NCBI GenBank assembly: GCA_004794655.1
Contig: SMMW01000559.1
Span: 930,001-994,000, forward strand
DNA length: 64,000 bases
Source: Marisa cornuarietis
Lineage: Eukaryota; Mollusca; Gastropoda; Architaenioglossa; Ampullariidae
Direction: 5' to 3'
Made by a program: the position numbers and the translations under genes
Notes under the pieces: model-generated
What the model was told of the DNA's origin: nothing
What the model saw: the letters and a program-made list of their open reading frames with translations, nothing else
The model's database searches: none
Shown: one piece after another, positions 58,430 to 64,000 of the stretch
Position numbering within the stretch: the first letter of the stretch is position 1
How the letters are laid out: each line of letters begins with the position of its first letter

Positions 58430-59400
58430 ACTGCTATCGTTGGGTGTTCTTGTCGGACACCACAGGGAAATGTCCTTTATTATTCGTCAGAAATGTGAGA
58501 AATATATAAAGACCGGAAGGAAGATAACGAACACGTCTTTCTTCGCGCAGCCATGATTAATCAAACACTGGGGATGGTGTCAGCGACCTCCTGGGTGCTT
58601 GTTAAGCCGAGGGTCGGAATAAGATGAATGGTCATCAGCCGTAAAAATGAGTTTTTATATCCGATAGAAAAATGACCAGAAACTGCTACAAAAATGCTAT
58701 AAATTCTTTGTAAGCAGTCAATTTCTTTTAAAATGAAGTGCATATGCTTATTATTTTGTGTCGTGAACTGGACAGAAGATGCAGGTTGTGAATGAAAATT
58801 AAAGGGTGAACAAAATTAAGTGAACCAGAAAAACAAGTCGAAATACAAACAACGTGATCATGATTCACATCTGAGCTGTCTTTGTTTTTTTTACTGTCAT
58901 TCTCCGCTGAAGACCCGAGTGTTTTGGGGGCCACAAATCAACTAGGAAATTGAGTCTCTCATTAGTCTTTTCGTAGACTTTCCTTCAATGTCTATGGCTT
59001 TTTTCAATGCAAAATAAAGGGGTTAAGTATCGCATGCTGACCTGAGAGTTCCCTCTGCCCCGGCCAGCGCGGGTGAAGGGTTTCTTCGGAACAGGCGTAT
59101 ACATCGCTAGTAAATCAAATTCACGTTAACTGTTCATCCACACAACAAACTGACCAAAAACCTTTTTTACGGAATTGCTCTCTGTTGGTAGAAAGACGAT
59201 TAATAAAAATGTAACCAATATGAAGGCGGTTTTTCCATTATTTTGAACAGTATGTTACCGTTCACCGTGGTAAATCCACATGGCATAAAAATATCCCCAC
59301 ATCATTTGAGTTGGCATCTTTTTTCCAGTGGTCTTCCTAGACCCAGCTGCTTACTTAATTTACTTTTGTTCTTCTTATTGATGATGCATAAATGTTCCCG
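58430..59400. other. Intergenic DNA, nothing recognised
   Basis: No gene, RNA or repeat family was identified between the reverse-transcriptase fragment and the 59.4-kb minisatellite. Confidence 0.4.
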
Positions 59401-59410
59401 AAGTGGTTGT

Positions 59411-59605
59411 CGGTCGATTCGACTAGGGTCAGTTCGACTAACGGTCTTTTCGACTAGGGTCGTTTCGACTAGGGTCAGTTCAACTAAGGTCGGTTCGACT
59501 AAGTCGTTTCGTCTAACGGTCGTTTCGACTAGGGTCGTTTCGACTAAGGTCAGTTCGACTAAGGTCGCTTCGACTAAGTCGTTTCGTCTAACGGTCGAGT
59601 CGTCT
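59411..59605. repeat. CpG-rich 15-bp minisatellite with 75-bp higher-order unit
   Basis: About 13 imperfect copies of a 15-base unit, roughly GTCGTTTCGACTAGG, each with a TCGACTA-type core. Variants GTCAGTTCGACTAAG and the 14/16-base pair AAGTCGTTTCGTCTAACG recur in order. AAGTCGTTTCGTCTAACGGT starts at 59501 and again at 59576, so five units form a 75-base block. One frame is open through it and would read repeats of VVSTRVVSTK type. That openness follows from the period being a multiple of three. Confidence 0.85.
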
Positions 59606-60119
59606 ATAGGACCCTAGTTGAATCGACCGGTTACCCCCGGGGTAGCTAATTTCCGTGGCTTGTATTATGTTTTGCAAGTCCGCTGTCAGGGCCCAAGTAT
59701 CAGAAGGAGGTAACTAGCAAACACATTAAGTAGATATAGGTGTGGAGAAACAATGCTGTCATGCCAGACGGTTGTTGGTTTGACAGTACTTCTGAGCCTA
59801 ACTGAACAAAAGAGCATTGACATTTTTGTTATTATAAAAATAATCTGTACGTTTGAGAATCATGGGTATCTGTGTGGGGTTATGCTGAGCTCAGTCGGAA
59901 CATTTTAAAAGTTACATATCAGTGGGCAATTATGCACAGTTTCTATGCAAGATGGAGTATAAAATTGATATCTGCGTGTGACTGTGTTCAGGCTGCGTGG
60001 TAAGTAGTTTAAGATAAATTTCTGTGCGGAGTTGTGCTGAGATTGTTTTAAGTAGATGGATGTGAAAAGTTGGGCACACATCAGGTCCAAGATATGCATC
60101 CATTAGTCTTCTGTTAATT

Positions 60120-60340
60120 GCGGATAGCCAAGTGGTTAAAGAATTGGCCTCCGAAGCCGAGGCTTCGATTCCCTTATGGCGCAGGAACTTTCCCCCCAGC
60201 AGAACCACCTGTGAGATGAGTACCTAACTCCTTAAAAGATTGAAGAATGAAAGAGAAGATGGGTATCACTCTCACAAAAATATGACCTCGAGATAAAAGT
60301 GTGGTCATTACCCAGAGACCATCTTAAATCCCATTTTTCA
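60120..60340 (+). mobile_element. tRNA-derived SINE with Arg(CCG)-like head
   Basis: The segment 60124-60187 has a D-arm-like GCCAAGTGGTTAAAGAATTG, an anticodon-arm-like TTGGC/CTCCGAA/GCCGA (anticodon CCG) and a B-box-like GGCTTCGATTCCC. The acceptor-stem halves do not pair, so it is not a working tRNA gene. The body that follows (AAAGATTGAAGAATGAAAGA, then ATATGACCTCGAGATAAAAG) looks like a SINE body, different from the 12.4-kb family. Confidence 0.5.
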
Positions 60341-61165
60341 ACCTTTCTTGCTGTATCTGCATACTCTAAGTTCTAACCTGTACTTTTAGACTGCTTTGTA
60401 GTTTAACTGTAAGGACTGCATGTAAAACAGGTTTAAAAAGAAAGAAATTACACCACAAATAATTACAGTCTTCGTATAAATGTTTATTTCAAATCGTAGA
60501 AAGTAATAAAAGTGCAGTTCAGATTTAAAAAAAATTATAAGTAAATAAAAACTACGAAAATCAAAGCCCAATTTTTTTAAGATTCACAAAAAAACGTTGC
60601 CAGCAACCGTCAATGAAGACACATTGTATATTCAAAGTCTATGGAAGACCTTTCAAATGAGTAAAGGGAATGGGAGGAGAAAAAAGAAGATAAAGGGGTA
60701 TCGACCAATCTGTCTGTCTGAACTAAGGTTCCTCATCTGTTTTCTGCAAGCTTGGTTCATTAAACGTTTGAAAGAGATGGAGTAACTATCTTCTGACCTA
60801 CCTGTGCGTGTGCTATTAATTTCTGGTTTAATGACTCCAGATTATGGCATGAAAGAGTAACGGTCTGCTGGCATTGCTTTGTGAATACAGAAAATAAAGG
60901 TTTGCGGCGGGGGTCTTGGTTATTTCAACGGGTGGGAACTAATTGCTGTAGGTACTATAGAAGACCGTGCTGCAAGGAATGTCCTTGGACTCATACAGAG
61001 AAATGGAGATTGTGAGCATCAGCAGGTGTGAAGAAAGCTGACTAACGACCAGCAGGTGATGTGAAGGAAGCTATAGATAATGACTAGTTGAAAAAGAATG
61101 GATCGATTAAAAAGAAAAGAGAAGACAGGAGAAGAAAAAGTGTATTGTATTCAGTACGCGCATAC
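60341..61165. other. Intergenic DNA, nothing recognised
   Basis: AT-rich sequence without a supported gene or repeat. Confidence 0.4.
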
Positions 61166-61169
61166 ATTT

Positions 61170-61203
61170 GTGCGTGCCTCTTTGTGTGTGCATGTGTGTG
61201 ATG

Positions 61204-61234
<31 letters not shown>

Positions 61235-61338
61235 ATGGTGTGTGTGTGCGAGTATGTGTGTGTGTGATGGTGTGTGTGTTTGTCTATGTGATGGTGTGTG
61301 TGTGTGTGTGTGTGTTTGTGACGGTGTATGTGTTTGTA
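61170..61338. repeat. Cryptic (GT)n array
   Basis: Blocks of GTGTGTGTG broken regularly by ATGGTG and CGAG, so that a unit of about 30-35 bases can be seen three to four times. The frames open on both strands here are simple-sequence artefacts. Confidence 0.8.
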
Positions 61339-61956
61339 AAATATAGAGAAAGCGTGCATAACTCTAACAAGGGAAAGTCACAACTAAATAAAACATTTTC
61401 AGCATAGCTACGCTATAAAACCTGCGGTGTCTGTTGTCGTTAATTTTCAAAAAAGAAAAAAGTTAGGGTGGAGACAAGTAATTACATTAAAATCCCCTTG
61501 GGCCAAGCACAGACAGGAAGAATGAAGGACAAATATAACTACTGTTCAAAGAAAGAGACCACTGTTGACTTTTGAACGAACACCACAAAAAGAAAAACGT
61601 GGGCAGCAAATTTTTAACTCAGCTCTGTGCAAGCCTGGACTTTTTTCTCGATTGACTGATTTTCCTCTTGAAGTCCTGACTGGCGACACGCAATTTAAGC
61701 GGTTTCTTCAAAAAGATCAGGCTGATGGAAAATTTCGGATTTTTTGTGTGCTTCTGTGTCTGGCATGGTTATGTCTTTCTTAATTTATCTATCTGTCTGT
61801 CTAGCTTTTTGTAGCGTCACTCTCTCACTCTCTCTTTCGCTCGCTCTCTGTGCCATCCAACGGGCGAGTTTTTGGAGCAAGTGCTCACGATGCGTACCTT
61901 TGAACATTGTTTAGAAAGAGGTTTTAGTCTGATTGCCGATACAAAATGCAGAGAAT

Positions 61957-62051
<95 letters not shown>
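61957..62051. repeat. (TCTA)n tetranucleotide microsatellite
   Basis: About 23 uninterrupted CTAT units, enough to make long YLSI-type frames in all three plus-strand frames. These are not coding. Confidence 0.97.
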
Positions 62052-62081
62052 CACTTACTCTCTTCTCACTCACACACAGAC

Positions 62082-62234
62082 GCACGCACGCACACATTCT
62101 CTCTTTCAAACAAACAAACACACGCACACAGACATACACACACACACTCTTGCTGAACATCAGATAAAGAGAGAGAGAGTATGTGTGTCAGTGTGCGTGT
62201 GTTTGTTTGAAAGAGAGAATGTGTGCGTGCGTGC
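62082..62234. repeat. Long inverted repeat beside the TCTA array
   Basis: The left arm, 62082-62141 (GCACGCACGCACACATTCTC, then TCTTTCAAACAAACAAACAC), and the right arm, 62179-62234 read on the minus strand, agree nearly base for base. A 4-base AAAC unit difference and a few mismatches separate them. The loop is about 37 bases. Confidence 0.85.
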
Positions 62235-62484
62235 AATTTGTAATTTTTCCTCATGATCTTTGTTTTTTTTATGTCATGTTATTGTTCTAGTCTTGTAGCT
62301 TAACATGTTGCTCCCTCTTTGGGGGGAAGGCTAGATGTTGCAAAACAAACCAGTCTTATTTTTTCATGCTTATTTTATCACTCTCATCTAATAAAAGACG
62401 TCAAGATGATTTTCAACCATTGTCATTTACAAACATTGTCATTTATTGTCATAATTTCTCTCCCCCACCCTCCTCTCTCTCTCC

Positions 62485-62680
62485 TTTCGGCAGTCCAGTG
62501 GCAACGGTTAGCGCGTGTCACCAATACAGTGAGGATGGGCTGTCCTGGATTCACATCTCCTCTTGGGCAGGTTGTTCATTCTCTGTATGTGGCATCTATT
62601 TACAGGGCTGTCTGTTTTGCCATAATAGAATCTTAGTTGCTGTCTCGGAGTTAAACATTATTTACCCTCACCTCGTCTTT
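62485..62680 (+). mobile_element. tRNA-derived SINE, near full length
   Basis: An A-box-like GTGGCAACGGTTAGCGCGTG, a B-box-like GGATTCACATCTCC, TATTTACAGGGCTGTCTG, then TTAGTTGCTGTCTCGGAGTT before ATTATTTACCCTCACC. Block by block it follows the SINE at 12315-12485. Confidence 0.7.
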
Positions 62681-64000
62681 CTGCACTGCATAGGAAGCAG
62701 CCATATACTGCTCAAAATTAACGTTGACCTGTTAAGGCCAGCTTCTGTTCATGATGTTCATTGTCCTGCTGTACTTTAACGCCTAACCGTTCAGTTGAAG
62801 ATTTAAAGGGACTCTTCAAACAGTAAAGGAAAGAGATATTGAACCTTGATGCACATCTTTCAGTATTGAAGAAAACAGTTAAAAATTATTTGGAAGTTTA
62901 TATCAACAAAAGTTAGAGAAAATTACAGAACTTTTTGTCTCCATTACTAGCTTTTAATTCTTTAAAATCTCAAAAATTACCTTACAGCTATTCCAATACC
63001 TTGATATACTTACAAAACAACTTCCCTTGTGTTAATTAAAACAGTTTCTGAATAAATTTCATTGTTTGTTTATATCTTCAACTCAAGCTTACAGCTAAAA
63101 ACCTTATCTTCCATAATGTACAGCAACCAAACACTTTACATTTCACCAGCTGAAAACTGCAAATAAAAAAGACACCTCATAAATTTGTCAATTTTATCTG
63201 CTTAATTAGTCTGTTTTTCAGAAGGTATTACTGTAAGGCTGTATCTCTGTAAACCTGATGGTGTGTTATAAGCTGTCTATTCACACTGTATGTTAGATGT
63301 TTATGCTAAATATTTTCACCAAGCATAGTTGGTTTTGTGTGAAAATAATGTCTAATGATCCTATACTGTTGTGCATACAATATTTTATATTGCACTTTGC
63401 TGGGTTTTTCTTCCTGTTTCGGCTAAACGTCCAAATCCCTTGGGTTTATAGCGAACCAAGAAAACAGGGGAAAAAAATTTCTGACCAAAGAGCCAGTGGT
63501 CTATTTGTGGTTATTAAGGATTGCCATTTCAATTTCTTTCTCCCTCCATCACTCCCTCCAGACAGGACTATGCAACCCCACCGCGTTTCGATCGTCAGGA
63601 AATAATACTTCCTTGGCATTGAAGGCGAAATCCTCTTGGGGCCATATATCATTTCAGGGAGTTATCCAACATCTAGACTTGAGATCTTCTAATGACTTGG
63701 CCAGCCCTTGGTTCAAAGTCGACTGTTCACAAAACTTCATAATTGCACCTTTCAAAGACTGTTCCAGGCTTTACACTTGTTACGGTTATTTCCAACAATG
63801 ACGGCGGCCTCTGCGAAAGATGTCACGTGACTGATTACCTGCCGTCAACGTCGTGGACTGATAATTACGGGTTTTATATCTTACGCCATAAAATGTGAAC
63901 CAAGATTTTCACCACAAGCTCCCGTCAAGTGAAGCTAGCTTTTGTGACAATCTATTACTGAACATAAATTCTTCTCTGTGTTAGTTGAAAAATATTATTA
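62681..64000. other. Right end of window, nothing firmly recognised
   Basis: Mostly AT-rich. At 63750-63860 there is a small GC-richer patch with ATGACGGCGGCC and a CACGTGAC motif that may be a promoter. Both strands have only short frames, so no gene is called. Confidence 0.3.

Noticed and set aside
59243..59617. 124-codon frame over the 59.4-kb minisatellite as a gene
   Set aside because: Openness follows from the 15-base period; no splice, promoter or family evidence supports a gene.
60124..60190. Functional tRNA-Arg gene
   Set aside because: The acceptor-stem halves do not pair and a SINE-like body follows.
61084..61407. Cys/Val-rich and His/Thr-rich frames on opposite strands
   Set aside because: Translations of a GT/CA simple repeat.
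61933..62256. Long frames reading SIYLSIYL repeats
   Set aside because: They are the (TCTA)n microsatellite; a 4-base repeat without stops is open in all frames.
63560..63800. Short minus-strand frame MKFCEQSTLNQGLAKSLEDL near 63740 as a gene start
   Set aside because: It stops after about 28 codons, has no clear donor and matches no family I know.
52306..64000. POLR2F, the next gene beside C22orf23 in human
   Set aside because: I looked for its acidic N-terminus and RPB6-like core motifs and found none; it may lie beyond the window or have moved.

Overview
The window is animal nuclear DNA, probably from a mollusc and most likely a gastropod; the species is an inference. It is AT-rich. Genes are split into small exons by GT..AG introns that are often 1-4 kb long, and both introns and intergenic DNA are full of short microsatellites, 5'-truncated LINEs, tRNA-derived SINEs and small DNA transposons. 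No bacterial-type operon, CRISPR array or rRNA gene is visible.

Three protein-coding genes can be rebuilt exon by exon with every reading-frame phase agreeing. (1) On the minus strand, 19373 down past the left edge of the window, is WDR90/POC16: 26 coding exons give 1127 in-frame codons (an N-terminal CFA20-like domain, then the first WD40 region). The C-terminal half lies outside the window. (2) On the plus strand, 27723-42766, is a MICAL-like gene (MICALL1/2 type): 11 coding exons, 1271 residues, with a CH domain, half of a LIM domain, a long disordered linker encoded by one 2.8-kb exon, and a C-terminal bMERB domain. A CpG-rich, GT-donor-terminated segment near 23.5-23.7 kb is a plausible non-coding first exon. 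(3) On the minus strand, 52305-47052, is the UPF0193/EVG1 gene (C22orf23 orthologue): 7 coding exons, 229 residues.

The MICAL-like and C22orf23 genes lie tail to tail, the same arrangement as MICALL1 and C22orf23 on human chromosome 22, so the window appears to hold a bilaterian microsyntenic block. WDR90 and C22orf23 are both read on the minus strand, and each has the same YY1-type GCCGCCATNTTG element at or near its start.

Between and inside the genes are: a mariner-like element with matching terminal inverted repeats (7.3-8.2 kb); a TA-flanked MITE carrying a SINE, inserted in a tandemly duplicated WDR90 exon end (12.2-12.9 kb); a small hAT MITE with a target duplication (20.5 kb); several LINE remnants (3.4, 10.8, 15.2, 16.5, 20.7, 25, 35.1, 49.7-50.3, 51, 52.5, 53-55.3 and 57.7-58.4 kb); two large inverted repeats (24.2 and 62.1 kb); and a CpG-rich 15-bp minisatellite with a 75-bp higher-order period (59.4 kb). 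The right-hand 8 kb has no gene I could rebuild, although a TATA-type promoter with a short first exon is visible near 56.2-56.3 kb.

All exon borders were read by eye from splice signals, phase and protein-family resemblance; none was checked by alignment or transcript data.
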